A stretch of DNA of 52,641 nucleotides from an uncultured Ligilactobacillus sp. (GTDB taxonomy: Bacteria; Bacillota; Bacilli; Lactobacillales; Lactobacillaceae), in assembly GCA_934215475.1 (NCBI GenBank), contig CAKPZY010000010.1, forward strand, positions 1 to 52,641, given 5' to 3'. The position numbers and the translations under genes are program-made. This document shows positions 8,559-16,002 of the stretch, piece by piece; the stretch's first letter is position 1; the number at the start of each line of letters is the position of its first letter. The notes under the pieces are model-generated. The model had not been told where the DNA came from. It saw only the letters and a program-made list of their open reading frames with translations, and did no database searches.

Positions 8559-9302
8559 TTGAAAAACAAAGCGATCGACGTTGGTATTTTGGCAGGTAAA
8601 ATTTTGGTTGAATCCGGTTCTGAAATGTGGCGGGTGGAGGACACTACTAAACGTATCGTCGACCACGCATCAAATAACAAAACCGAGGCTTTCACAAGTT
8701 TGACTGGACTGTTAGTTAATTTAAAGGATACCCCGTATACTCGTTTTATGCAGGTAGAAAAACGTGGGATAAATATGGCAGACATTAACTCTGTGAACTG
8801 TTTATCCCGGAAGTATACCACCTACAAACTTACATTAGATGAATTAGAAACTGAATTACTGAAGTTACGAGCCTCCAAACCCCAGTATCCATTATGGCTG
8901 CAAACTCTCGGCGCCGGGTTCGAAGGAGCCTTTTTCATGTTCATCTTTACTCAGACTTACGACTGGGCTGATTTTCCACTAGCTTTTTTTGCTGGAGCAC
9001 TCGGATATCTCGTCACTTTATTTATTGCCAAGCGTGTCCGCGTCCGCTTCATGAGTGAATTTCTCGGCGCCTTAACGGTCGGCCTGTGTGCCGTGATCGG
9101 GGTACGTTTACACTTAGGAGTTGATGTCCAAAACATTATCATTGGGGCTATCATGCCTCCGCTGCCTGGAATACCGATGATCAACGCCATGCGCGACATC
9201 TTTGAAGGAAATTTGCTTTCCGGGCTGGAACGAATGATGGAAGCATTGATCATCTTAAGCGCGATTGCTTTTGGTGTCGGTGTAGTTTTACGCTATATGT
9301 GA
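8559..9302 (+). CDS. Threonine/serine exporter, large subunit (ThrE N-terminal half, DUF1212)
   Basis: In Firmicutes the ThrE-type exporter is split into two genes, and this 247-residue protein is the first. The N-terminal soluble domain holds the family signature around LVESGSEMWRVEDTTKRI. The C-terminal part is hydrophobic, with about five membrane segments and the PPLPGIPMINAMRDI loop. A TTG start is used, preceded by AAGGAAGGTG. The next gene follows after 15 nt and encodes the other half. Export of Thr/Ser is known for the Corynebacterium homologue; the substrate here is by family. Confidence 0.85.
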   Translation: MKNKAIDVGILAGKILVESGSEMWRVEDTTKRIVDHASNNKTEAFTSLTGLLVNLKDTPYTRFMQVEKRGINMADINSVNCLSRKYTTYKLTLDELETELLKLRASKPQYPLWLQTLGAGFEGAFFMFIFTQTYDWADFPLAFFAGALGYLVTLFIAKRVRVRFMSEFLGALTVGLCAVIGVRLHLGVDVQNIIIGAIMPPLPGIPMINAMRDIFEGNLLSGLERMMEALIILSAIAFGVGVVLRYM

Positions 9303-9317
9303 TAAAAGGAGCAGCTT

Positions 9318-9767
9318 ATGACAATATATCATTTATTAATTCAAATTGTATTCAGTTATTTAGGGACATTGACCTTTGGTTTATTTATCAATATTCCTAA
9401 AAAAGCCTTGAATTCTTCAAGTCTGATCGGCTGTGCCTGCTGGATCACCTATTGGTTTATTTTCAAATTGGGGTATGGGACCATTCTGGGTAACTTTCTA
9501 GCTGCCTTTTTAGTTGGCATTTTTGGGCTTTTTTGTTCCCTTAAAAAGAAAATGCCCAGCACCATGTTCAGCTCTGCTTTAGTTCCACTAGTACCAGGTG
9601 CAAGCGGTTATCAAGCGCTGGCCGCTTTTATTAACCATGAAACAGTTATCGCGATCAGTAAAACGATCCATGTGGCTATGGTGGCAGGAGCGATTGCTTT
9701 AGGTTACGTCACAGCTCAGATGTTTGCTGACATCGTCTACAAAAAGAAAATGCAAAAAAATCGCTAG
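9318..9767 (+). CDS. Threonine/serine exporter, small subunit (ThrE C-terminal half, DUF3815)
   Basis: A 149-residue membrane protein with four to five hydrophobic segments. LVPLVPGASGYQAL matches the PGxxGY loop of the ThrE C-terminal domain and mirrors the PPLPGIP loop of its partner. It lies 15 nt after the large subunit with its own AAAAGGAG site. The two presumably assemble into one exporter. Confidence 0.83.
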   Translation: MTIYHLLIQIVFSYLGTLTFGLFINIPKKALNSSSLIGCACWITYWFIFKLGYGTILGNFLAAFLVGIFGLFCSLKKKMPSTMFSSALVPLVPGASGYQALAAFINHETVIAISKTIHVAMVAGAIALGYVTAQMFADIVYKKKMQKNR

Positions 9768-9957
9768 TTGCCATCCCTTCGCAAATAGCACCAGAAAATA
9801 TGGACATACATAAAAATTCATAATTACAAAAACAACGATGGTATGTGTTGATCATTTCCGAAAAAATTACACTGGTTGCGAACTCAAGAATAAGGTCTGC
9901 ATGTTAGAATAGAACAAATGACCACCGCTGAACTCAATTAAAGCAGCGATAAAATAT

Positions 9958-10020
9958 CCGGACACAAAGTAAAACAATATTTTGGTTGAACACACAAGCT
10001 TTTTGCTTCCTGCTGTCCGG
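9958..10020. repeat. Inverted repeat before the thioesterase gene
   Basis: CCGGACA (9958-9964) and TGTCCGG (10014-10020) are perfect complements separated by 49 nt. The 3' arm ends 6 nt before the ribosome site of the thioesterase gene, so the fold could reduce translation. The role is unproven. Confidence 0.35.
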
Positions 10021-10038
10021 TGGATCGGAGGAAATAGT

Positions 10039-10551
10039 ATGCCTAACTCTATGACATGTCGGCAAACCTTGGCTGTGACTAGTCATCGCATTTTAGCAGG
10101 CGATTTAAATGAACACGAAACAGTTTATGGCGGACGATTATTGGAAATGCTTGACGGTACTGCCTCGATCTCGGCAGCACGATTGGCCAAAAATGTTAAT
10201 GTCACGGCTTCAATGGACCAAACGAACTTCATTGCACCATTTGGTTTACAAGACTCTTTTTGTATCGAAACTTACGTTAGCGGGTGCGGCAAACGTTCGA
10301 TCGAGGTTTTTGCTAAGATCGTTGGTGAACACTTACGAACCGGAGAACGCTACATCGGCTTAACTTCTTTTTTCACTTTTGTCGTTACGAATAAATCTGT
10401 GACCTTAGGGAAGATAAATCCTGAAACGCCAGAAGAAATTATGATCTGTTCTGGGTACGAAGAGCGTCAAAAACGGCGGATAAATAATTTAAAAAATCAG
10501 CGACAATTCAACAGTTCCATAAGCACGGGCTATCCTTGGGATTTAAAGTAA
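10039..10551 (+). CDS. Acyl-CoA thioesterase, hotdog fold (YkhA/YciA-like)
   Basis: Hydrolyses acyl-CoA thioesters in the cytoplasm. The 170-residue protein shows the single hotdog domain: VYGGRLLEMLDGTASISAARLA carries the usual N/D-containing helix (quoted in part: GGRLLEMLDGTASI), followed by the VTASMDQTNF strand. The ATG at 10039 has CGGAGGA 6 nt upstream; an earlier in-frame TTG at 9982 has no site. A C-terminal basic tail (ERQKRRINNLKNQ) extends beyond the domain. Substrate chain length cannot be read from sequence. Confidence 0.82.
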   Translation: MPNSMTCRQTLAVTSHRILAGDLNEHETVYGGRLLEMLDGTASISAARLAKNVNVTASMDQTNFIAPFGLQDSFCIETYVSGCGKRSIEVFAKIVGEHLRTGERYIGLTSFFTFVVTNKSVTLGKINPETPEEIMICSGYEERQKRRINNLKNQRQFNSSISTGYPWDLK

Positions 10552-10557
10552 GAAATA

Positions 10558-10610
10558 AATAAGGTAAGGAAATGCTGTTTTTACACGGCATCTGCCCTAC
10601 CTTATTTTTC
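10558..10610. terminator. Bidirectional terminator between thioesterase and cysE
   Basis: TAAGGTA pairs with CTACCTTA around an inner ATGC/GCAT helix, T-rich on both sides. It lies between convergent genes. Confidence 0.75.
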
Positions 10611-11162
10611 TAACTTTTTATCTGGTTCATTGAATGCGACGTGAATTACATTGCCGTGTTCTTTCTCAACTACATGAGCTGGCGAGCCGACTACCGTTCT
10701 TTTGGCTGGAACATCATTTAATACGATCGCACCCGCACCAACCTTACTAAAAGCACCGACTGTTACCGGCCCCAATATTTGCGCGTGGGCCCCAATAAAA
10801 GCCCCATTTTTAATTCTGGGATGCCGCCGCGCACCAGACCCGGGGTACCTGGACCCCAATGTCACTCCATGAAGAATAGTGACATCGTCTTCGACCACCG
10901 CAGTAGCACCAATCACTACTCCAAGACCGTGATCGATAAATACCCGGGCACCGAGCTTGGCTTCAGGAGCTATCGAGATCCCGGTCCGAATGGCAGCGTG
11001 TCGACTGACCAAGCCTGCCAAAATATGGTGCTGGTGACGACTCAAAAAATGTGCGATCCGATACCAGAAAAGAGCATGGACCCCTGGATAAGTCAAAATC
11101 ACTTCCAACAGACTGTGTGCTGCTGGGTCTCTTTTAAGAATTGAGCGCGCCGTTTGCAACAT
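10602..11162 (-). CDS. cysE: Serine O-acetyltransferase
   Basis: Makes O-acetylserine from serine and acetyl-CoA, the activated acceptor used by the CysK-like enzyme of the same operon. The product has 186 residues with an N-terminal helical part (RSILKRDPAAHSLLEVILTYPGVHALFWYRIAH) and left-handed hexapeptide repeats with the catalytic IDHG and GVTLG segments (quoted: FIDHGLGVVIG, ILHGVTLG). The ATG at 11162 is preferred over 11168 because AGGGAG is 8 nt before it. It overlaps the 3' end of the mccB-like gene by 29 nt, so translation is probably coupled. It is the last gene of the operon. Confidence 0.93.
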   Translation of the reverse strand: MLQTARSILKRDPAAHSLLEVILTYPGVHALFWYRIAHFLSRHQHHILAGLVSRHAAIRTGISIAPEAKLGARVFIDHGLGVVIGATAVVEDDVTILHGVTLGSRYPGSGARRHPRIKNGAFIGAHAQILGPVTVGAFSKVGAGAIVLNDVPAKRTVVGSPAHVVEKEHGNVIHVAFNEPDKKLEK

Positions 11163-12312
11163 GATCATGGCTCCCTTTCAAATTGGCAAATCCCTGTTCT
11201 AGGTCTAATAGCAGATCTTTTTCATCTTCGACTCCAACTGACAAACGGATGAGCTCATCCTTGATGCCATTTTTTAATCTGATTTCACGTGGGATCGAAC
11301 CATGTGTCATTAAAGCGGGGATCTCGATCAATGATTCCAATGCCCCTAAACTTTCTGCCAGAGTCACTAAATGGAGTCCTTCCACAAATTTGCGGGGGTC
11401 CAACCCATCTTGCAATTCAAAAGAGATCATCGCTCCAAATCCATGCATCTGTTTGCGGGCCGTTTCATAATCAGGGTTATTAGGATCTCCCGGGTAGTAG
11501 ATCTTGCTGACCAATGGTTGATGGGAAAGATAGTCAAAAACCTTTTCGGTATTTGCCAAATGTGCCCGCATTCGCAAGGACAGTGTTTTGATCCCGCGCT
11601 GCAATAGCCAGCTTTCTTGCGGACCTAAGACACTGCCGATCGCGTTTTGCAAATAACCTACTTTTTCAGCTAACTCATCGCTCTTAGTAACAACAAGGCC
11701 TGCAATCACATCACTATGGCCCCCCAAATATTTCGAGGCACTATGCAAGACAATATCAACGCCTAATTCTAATGGCCGTTGCACATAAGGAGAAGAAAAT
11801 GTGTTGTCTATAATGCTCAAAATACCATGATTACGGGCTATTTGGGCCACTCCAGCAATATCAGTCACGTGCAGTAACGGATTTGTCGGAGTTTCAAGAT
11901 AAATGGCCTTGGTGTTTTCCTGCACAGCATTTTCTACGGCCCTCAGATCTCGAGTATCGACAACTGTGAAGGTCATGCCAAACCTTTTCAAAACTGAATC
12001 GATCAACCGAAAGGTGCCGCCGTATACGTCATTGCCAACGACAAAATGATCCCCAGCTGAAAACAAAGAAAACACAGTGCTAATAGCAGCTGATCCAGAT
12101 GAAAAGGCAAAGCCCGCTGCTCCACCTTCCAGGTCGGCAATCAATTTTTCTACTGCTTCTCTGGTTGGGTTGCCCGAGCGTGAATATTCATATTTATTGC
12201 CGCCGACTTTGTGCTGGTGAAAAGTTGATGCCATATAGATTGGGATCGACGTCGCTCCAGTATATTGATCCTCACTAATTCCTGCGTGTAATAATTTTGT
12301 ATCAAACTCCAT
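11134..12312 (-). CDS. mccB: PLP-dependent cystathionine gamma-lyase / gamma-synthase family enzyme
   Basis: Cys/Met metabolism PLP enzyme family, 392 aa. The PLP lysine is K194 in SASKYLGGHSD. YSRSGNPTR (about 44-51) and LETPTNP (139-145) are also family hallmarks. Placed between a CysK/CBS-like gene and cysE, it most likely cleaves cystathionine to cysteine, 2-oxobutyrate and ammonia (reverse transsulfuration), as MccB or Ctl does in Firmicutes. Beta-lyase or gamma-synthase activity cannot be excluded from sequence. It starts 24 nt after the cysK-like gene and is under the Cys-leader attenuator at 13377-13558. Confidence 0.88.
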   Translation of the reverse strand: MEFDTKLLHAGISEDQYTGATSIPIYMASTFHQHKVGGNKYEYSRSGNPTREAVEKLIADLEGGAAGFAFSSGSAAISTVFSLFSAGDHFVVGNDVYGGTFRLIDSVLKRFGMTFTVVDTRDLRAVENAVQENTKAIYLETPTNPLLHVTDIAGVAQIARNHGILSIIDNTFSSPYVQRPLELGVDIVLHSASKYLGGHSDVIAGLVVTKSDELAEKVGYLQNAIGSVLGPQESWLLQRGIKTLSLRMRAHLANTEKVFDYLSHQPLVSKIYYPGDPNNPDYETARKQMHGFGAMISFELQDGLDPRKFVEGLHLVTLAESLGALESLIEIPALMTHGSIPREIRLKNGIKDELIRLSVGVEDEKDLLLDLEQGFANLKGSHDHVANGALNS

Positions 12313-12336
12313 AATTTATCGGCCTCTTTCTCTTAT

Positions 12337-13245
12337 TTATTCGTAGATATTTTCACTCATATATCGTTCACTGCTATCGGGAAAAATCGTAACGATCGTG
12401 CTTTTTTCGGGCAAATTTTTGGCAACTTGGAGGCTGGCTGCTAGTGCCGCCCCGCTTGAACTGCCAATGAACAATCCTTGTTCTTTAGCCATGCGCTTAA
12501 CTTCAGCAAAGGCGTCATCATCAGAAACGGTAATGGTTTGGTCGATATGAAGACCCGAGAAAAATGGCGGGATAAATTCCACTCCAATTCCTTCTGTTCT
12601 ATGGGAATGCTCAGGGCCACCATTTAAAATCGATCCTTCCGGTTCAACTACGATAGTCTTAGTGTTTGGGTCTTGGTCTTGCAGATACTTGGCAATTCCA
12701 GCGAAAGTCCCGCCGCTTCCCGCTCCAGCTACAAACGCTGTAATAGGTTGTTTAATTTCCTGGACTAGTTCGGGGCCAAGGGTATGATAATACGTTGCCG
12801 GATTGGCCGGATTTTCAAATTGCATCGGAACATAACTATTCGGCGTCTCTTTGGCCAATTCACGCGCTTTTTTGATGGCACCTTTGATCCCGTCTTCGCT
12901 CGGTGTGTGAATCAATTTTGCACCCAAAGCTTTCATCAATTGCTGTTTTTCAAAACTAAATTTTTCTGGGATGACTAAAATGGTCGTTAAATGATGCAAT
13001 TGTGCTGCTAAAGCGATCCCGATGCCCGTGTTGCCGGCTGTCGGTTCAATAATGGTCGTATCTGCGTTTATTTTTCCCTTATCAATACCATCTTGCAACA
13101 TGTATTTACCCAATCGATCCTTGACACTACCCCCGGGATTGTACATTTCCAACTTGGCATAAATGCGGCTATGCTTTGGAACATCGATCTGCAAGTCGAT
13201 CAAAGGTGTGTGGCCAATTAGTTCTGAAACTGACTTAATAGTCAT
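12337..13245 (-). CDS. cysK: Cysteine synthase / O-acetylserine-dependent cystathionine beta-synthase
   Basis: A 302-residue fold type II PLP enzyme. K42 in [11 protein letters not shown] is the Schiff-base lysine, [10 protein letters not shown] binds the substrate carboxylate, and [10 protein letters not shown] is the phosphate loop. The GIGIALAA variant and the mccB-like neighbour suggest the MccA type, joining O-acetylserine with homocysteine to give cystathionine; plain sulfide-dependent CysK is the alternative. The ATG at 13245 is chosen for AGGAGG 9 nt upstream; in-frame sequence further upstream belongs to the untranslated leader. It is the first structural gene of the operon, with the attenuator terminator 130 nt upstream. 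Confidence 0.88.
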   Translation of the reverse strand: MTIKSVSELIGHTPLIDLQIDVPKHSRIYAKLEMYNPGGSVKDRLGKYMLQDGIDKGKINADTTIIEPTAGNTGIGIALAAQLHHLTTILVIPEKFSFEKQQLMKALGAKLIHTPSEDGIKGAIKKARELAKETPNSYVPMQFENPANPATYYHTLGPELVQEIKQPITAFVAGAGSGGTFAGIAKYLQDQDPNTKTIVVEPEGSILNGGPEHSHRTEGIGVEFIPPFFSGLHIDQTITVSDDDAFAEVKRMAKEQGLFIGSSSGAALAASLQVAKNLPEKSTIVTIFPDSSERYMSENIYE

Positions 13246-13376
13246 GTATGCTTTCCTCCTAAAAATATCGTCAGCTATGTTGATCTTAATTCGGCAAGAA
13301 ATGCAGTTTGTTTTTTTGCTTTTGTCCAAGGTCAGCTAGTTTATGATCATGTTTTTTTAACTCACTTTTCGGATAC

Positions 13377-13420
13377 AAAAAAGCGCGGGATCCTGTTTAC
13401 CAGAATTCTCGCGCTTTTAG
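13377..13420 (-). promoter_or_regulatory. Attenuator terminator of the cysteine operon
   Basis: Minus strand: AAAAGCGCG and GAATTCTG pair with CAGGATCC and CGCGCTTTT (one bulge and one mismatch), followed by a T-run. The 5' arm CTAAAAGCGCG (13420-13410) can instead pair with leader bases 13512-13502 (CGCGTTTTTGG): nine contiguous pairs, then one mismatch and one more pair. The arm shares CGCGAGAATTCT with the OppA-gene attenuator. A GTCCA/TGGAC hairpin (13426-13442) sits between, as in the other copy. Confidence 0.78.
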
Positions 13421-13477
13421 TTCAAGTCCAATCCAGATGGACATTGAATGTTTTAGGTCATTATTACCCAAAAAATG

Positions 13478-13558
13478 TCAATGCAAAGTGGTCGAACATC
13501 GCCAAAAACGCGTTGCTCGACAACAGCATGTGTTTGCATTAAACATTATCTGTTTCAT
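13478..13558 (-). CDS. Cysteine-rich attenuation leader peptide of the cysteine operon
   Basis: A 26-residue ORF, ATG start, GGAGG 7 nt upstream. Cys occupies positions 11-13 in tandem (context FNANTCCCRAT) and position 21. It lies between a consensus promoter (13587-13615) and an intrinsic terminator (13377-13420) that precede cysK-mccB-cysE. The bases just after the Cys triplet (codons 16-19) complement the terminator 5' arm. The natural reading is that stalling on Cys codons at low Cys-tRNA exposes this region, forms the antiterminator and lets RNA polymerase enter the operon. It resembles the leader at 4024-4095 in length, in N-x-N-x-C-C-C and in layout. No T-box or SAM riboswitch motif was seen instead. 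Confidence 0.85.
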   Translation of the reverse strand: MKQIMFNANTCCCRATRFWRCSTTLH

Positions 13559-13586
13559 AATGACACCTCCGAGTTGAATTAACCTT

Positions 13587-13615
13587 AATATACCTAAGCC
13601 ATAGACAAATGTCAA
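13587..13615 (-). promoter_or_regulatory. Promoter of the cysteine operon
   Basis: Minus strand TTGACA (13615-13610), 17-bp spacer, TATATT (13592-13587). Transcription should start roughly 20 nt before the leader ATG. Confidence 0.82.
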
Positions 13616-13673
13616 TCATTTCAGAGGAAATAATCAAGTTCGTTAATTAAATAAAACTGTTTGTTTCCAATAT

Positions 13674-13707
13674 AAAAAGCACTGACAGACAGACTGTCAG
13701 TGCTTTT
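13674..13707. terminator. Bidirectional terminator downstream of lrgB
   Basis: AAAAGCACTGACAG is perfectly complementary to CTGTCAGTGCTTTT with a 5-nt loop. It separates lrgAB from the cysteine operon promoter on the same strand. Confidence 0.9.
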
Positions 13708-13829
13708 AGCTGATCAGAAATGCGCTGCTTTTTTCAGCACCTGATTCATCACAGCGTAATAAATATTTACTACTCTCTCTTGCTAGCTGTATTAGATACA
13801 AGCTAATGTTTTCTTAAATGATACCAACG

Positions 13830-14555
13830 TCAAATACCTAACATATGAGCAAAGACAGGTACGACCATGTTATCAACCAACCCGATCACAACGACCGCAA
13901 CAGCCGCCATTGCGCCTTCAACAGAGCCCATTTCCAATGCAAACGCCGAACCGATCGTATGGCCAGCGGTTCCAAGTCCTAAACCGGCACCCACTGGATC
14001 TTCTTTTAACTTGAACCATTTAACTAATTTTTTACCTAAAGCATAGATGATCACAGCATTTAAGATGCAAGCCATGGCCGTGACTGACGCATTGCCGCCG
14101 ATTGCTGTTGAAATAGGTAAGGCAATCGCAGTCGTTGCCGACTGGCTCAACATCGAGGCTACCCCAACCTTATCCAAGCCAAGGGCCTTGGCCACAATAG
14201 TGATGGCAAATAGTGAAACTACCGTGCCGATCACTAAGCTAGCAAGAATGATGGCCCAGTTTTTCTTAACTACATCATTTCGCTTGTACAGCGGAACAGC
14301 GAACGCAATCGTTGCTGGAGTCAGGAACCAAAAAATGATGTCACCGCCCGGTTTATAAGCCTTGGTATACATTTGAGCGGTGCTCATATCAAAGAATTTG
14401 CTCAGGATAACTAAAAGTGCGATTCCAAGAACCATCGCTACAAATAAAGGTTGAAATAAGAAAAAGCCTTTAGATTTTTTAAACATCCAGGAACCTAACA
14501 TAAATACTGCTAGTGATAAGAATACTCCAAAGAGTGGATTTGAAAGATAACTCAT
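13830..14555 (-). CDS. lrgB: LrgB-family membrane protein
   Basis: A 241-residue integral membrane protein, the partner of LrgA. It has about seven hydrophobic segments, with family motifs FWFLTPATIAFAVPLY, MLSQSATTAIALPIS and GTAGHTIGSAFALE. The Staphylococcus family was first seen as an antiholin, but the Bacillus (PftAB) and Streptococcus homologues act in pyruvate transport. The neighbouring lytST, the cre sites upstream of lrgA and the nearby pfl genes favour the pyruvate role here; this is inference. The ATG overlaps the lrgA stop by 4 nt. Confidence 0.9.
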   Translation of the reverse strand: MSYLSNPLFGVFLSLAVFMLGSWMFKKSKGFFLFQPLFVAMVLGIALLVILSKFFDMSTAQMYTKAYKPGGDIIFWFLTPATIAFAVPLYKRNDVVKKNWAIILASLVIGTVVSLFAITIVAKALGLDKVGVASMLSQSATTAIALPISTAIGGNASVTAMACILNAVIIYALGKKLVKWFKLKEDPVGAGLGLGTAGHTIGSAFALEMGSVEGAMAAVAVVVIGLVDNMVVPVFAHMLGI

Positions 14556-15001
14556 TGCTTATTCCCCCCTGTCGCATGGCTTGAAACCCGATTTTCTGCC
14601 CGCCGTTCTGCAACCTTGTCTTTTACCCAAACTAAAGCCCTGGCGGTATAGGCTGTTACAACTAACAGGATCACAGTCGACAAAAGGATGACTAATACTA
14701 GCTGGACACCCTGTGATCTCATAATGTCAAGGTTAGCAGCTAATGAAATACCAGAGGGAACGAACAAGAAACCGATCAGTGAGATCATCGCACTTCCAAA
14801 TGAATCTACCCATTCCAACTTGATCACGTGGGTAGTCAATAAGATGTACAACAATACCAACCCGATCACCGGTGTTGGTAAAGGAAATGATGCTGGCATC
14901 ATGGCTGAGATCATTTGCGAAACAAATAAGATTGCCGCGTAGATCATCATTTGAAATAAAATTGGGGCCGAGTTACTTTCTTTTTTTCTACCGTTCCTCA
15001 T
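14552..15001 (-). CDS. lrgA: LrgA-family membrane protein (holin-like)
   Basis: A 149-residue protein with four hydrophobic segments and the CidA/LrgA core (PLPTPVIGLVLLYILL, LFVPSGISL). AAAGGA precedes the ATG by 11-12 nt. It forms a two-gene operon with lrgB (4-nt overlap), and the regulators lytST lie directly upstream on the same strand. Two cre-like sites lie 145-187 nt upstream of its start. Presumed function is as half of the LrgAB pyruvate/small-molecule channel. Confidence 0.9.
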   Translation of the reverse strand: MRNGRKKESNSAPILFQMMIYAAILFVSQMISAMMPASFPLPTPVIGLVLLYILLTTHVIKLEWVDSFGSAMISLIGFLFVPSGISLAANLDIMRSQGVQLVLVILLSTVILLVVTAYTARALVWVKDKVAERRAENRVSSHATGGNKQ

Positions 15002-15145
15002 GATAATTCAGATCCTTTCTTCATACATTGTTTCACTCTCTTGCTTACGAGTTTATAGTATGACTAAAGTCTCGTTATGCGGGCAAAAATATGCTGAATT
15101 GCAAATATTGAGAGTTCAACTGCCAAGAGAGTCACCTGAATGTCA

Positions 15146-15159
15146 CTCAAACGGTTACA
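15146..15159. promoter_or_regulatory. Second cre-like site upstream of lrgA
   Basis: On the minus strand TGTAACCGTTTGAG matches TGNAANCGNWWNCA at 12 of 14 positions. It lies 16 bp from the stronger site. Confidence 0.4.
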
Positions 15160-15174
15160 TAAACGATAAATTTA

Positions 15175-15188
15175 TGTATGCGTTTCCA
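15175..15188. promoter_or_regulatory. cre site (CcpA operator) upstream of lrgA
   Basis: On the minus strand TGGAAACGCATACA fits the catabolite-responsive element TGNAANCGNWWNCA at every specified position. It lies between the lytR terminator and lrgA and suggests carbon-catabolite control, as known for B. subtilis pftAB. Confidence 0.65.
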
Positions 15189-15205
15189 TCGTTGACATAT
15201 CAACA

Positions 15206-15241
15206 ATAAAAATAACCCCAGCCATGTACCTAGCTGAAGTT
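15206..15241 (-). terminator. Terminator after lytR
   Basis: Minus strand: AACTTCAGC pairs with GCTGGGGTT (two G-U pairs), followed by T's. lytST and lrgAB are thus separate transcripts. Confidence 0.7.
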
Positions 15242-15267
15242 TTCTAGCTATTTATGCATTTGTTGGA

Positions 15268-16002
15268 TCACATTCCAAGCTTTTGCCCTAATGCTTTTTG
15301 GTAGGAACGTCCAACTTGAATTTTGTCTCCATTGGTCATTATCAGTAATGAAGTATGGTTGAACCAAGGCTGGATCTCTTTAATGCTCTCAATGTTCACC
15401 ATAGCATTGCGGTGAACTTGAATAAAGTTAGGATCATGCACCTTGTCTTTTAACCAAGCCAAGGGCCTTTTCGTTTGATATTTGTCAGCTGCGGTAGCAA
15501 TAGTCAGGATACCATCGCTGATCGTCGCAGCTACTAAGTCTTTTTTCTTGATAACAACATTTCTGTCGGCGAGTTCAACGCTTAACATATCATTGCCAGT
15601 TTTCTTCTTCTCGGTCACTGCGTTCTTGACTTGCAAAGATTTCACTGCCTTACTTAGAGCCTTGTCTATTCTTTCTTGTTCGAAAGGTTTTAAAACATAA
15701 TCTAAGGCATCAACATTAAAAGCTCTGACGGCATACTCATCATAAGCGGTCGCAAATATAATCAGCGGGGAATACGAAAGTTGTTTTAATTCGTCGGCTA
15801 ATTCAAAACCGTTTTCTTCATTCAAAGAAATATCCAGAAAAATCAAGTCAATATGCTCTTTTAATAAGTAGCCTTGAGCTTCTTTCAAGTCTTCTGCTTG
15901 AAAAACAGAAAAAGAAATATTTGCCAGACTAGGACTTTGTTTGACTAGATATTCAAGTTCTCTTCGTGCCAAAGGCTCATCGTCTACCAGCAAGATCTTC
16001 AT
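15268..16002 (-). CDS. lytR: LytTR-family response regulator
   Basis: Response regulator of the LytST system, 244 aa. The receiver domain has the acidic pair D7/D8 and the phospho-acceptor D57 (LIFLDISL). The C-terminal LytTR DNA-binding domain (about 140-244) contains FIQVHRNAMVNIESI and the closing GRSYQKAL. Its ATG overlaps the end of lytS by 4 nt. The expected target is lrgAB immediately downstream. Confidence 0.93.
   Translation of the reverse strand: MKILLVDDEPLARRELEYLVKQSPSLANISFSVFQAEDLKEAQGYLLKEHIDLIFLDISLNEENGFELADELKQLSYSPLIIFATAYDEYAVRAFNVDALDYVLKPFEQERIDKALSKAVKSLQVKNAVTEKKKTGNDMLSVELADRNVVIKKKDLVAATISDGILTIATAADKYQTKRPLAWLKDKVHDPNFIQVHRNAMVNIESIKEIQPWFNHTSLLIMTNGDKIQVGRSYQKALGQKLGM

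Noticed and set aside
13254..13476. T-box or S-box riboswitch before the cysteine operon
   Set aside because: No AGGGTGG-type T-box sequence and no SAM-riboswitch core; the leader ORF and attenuator explain the terminator.
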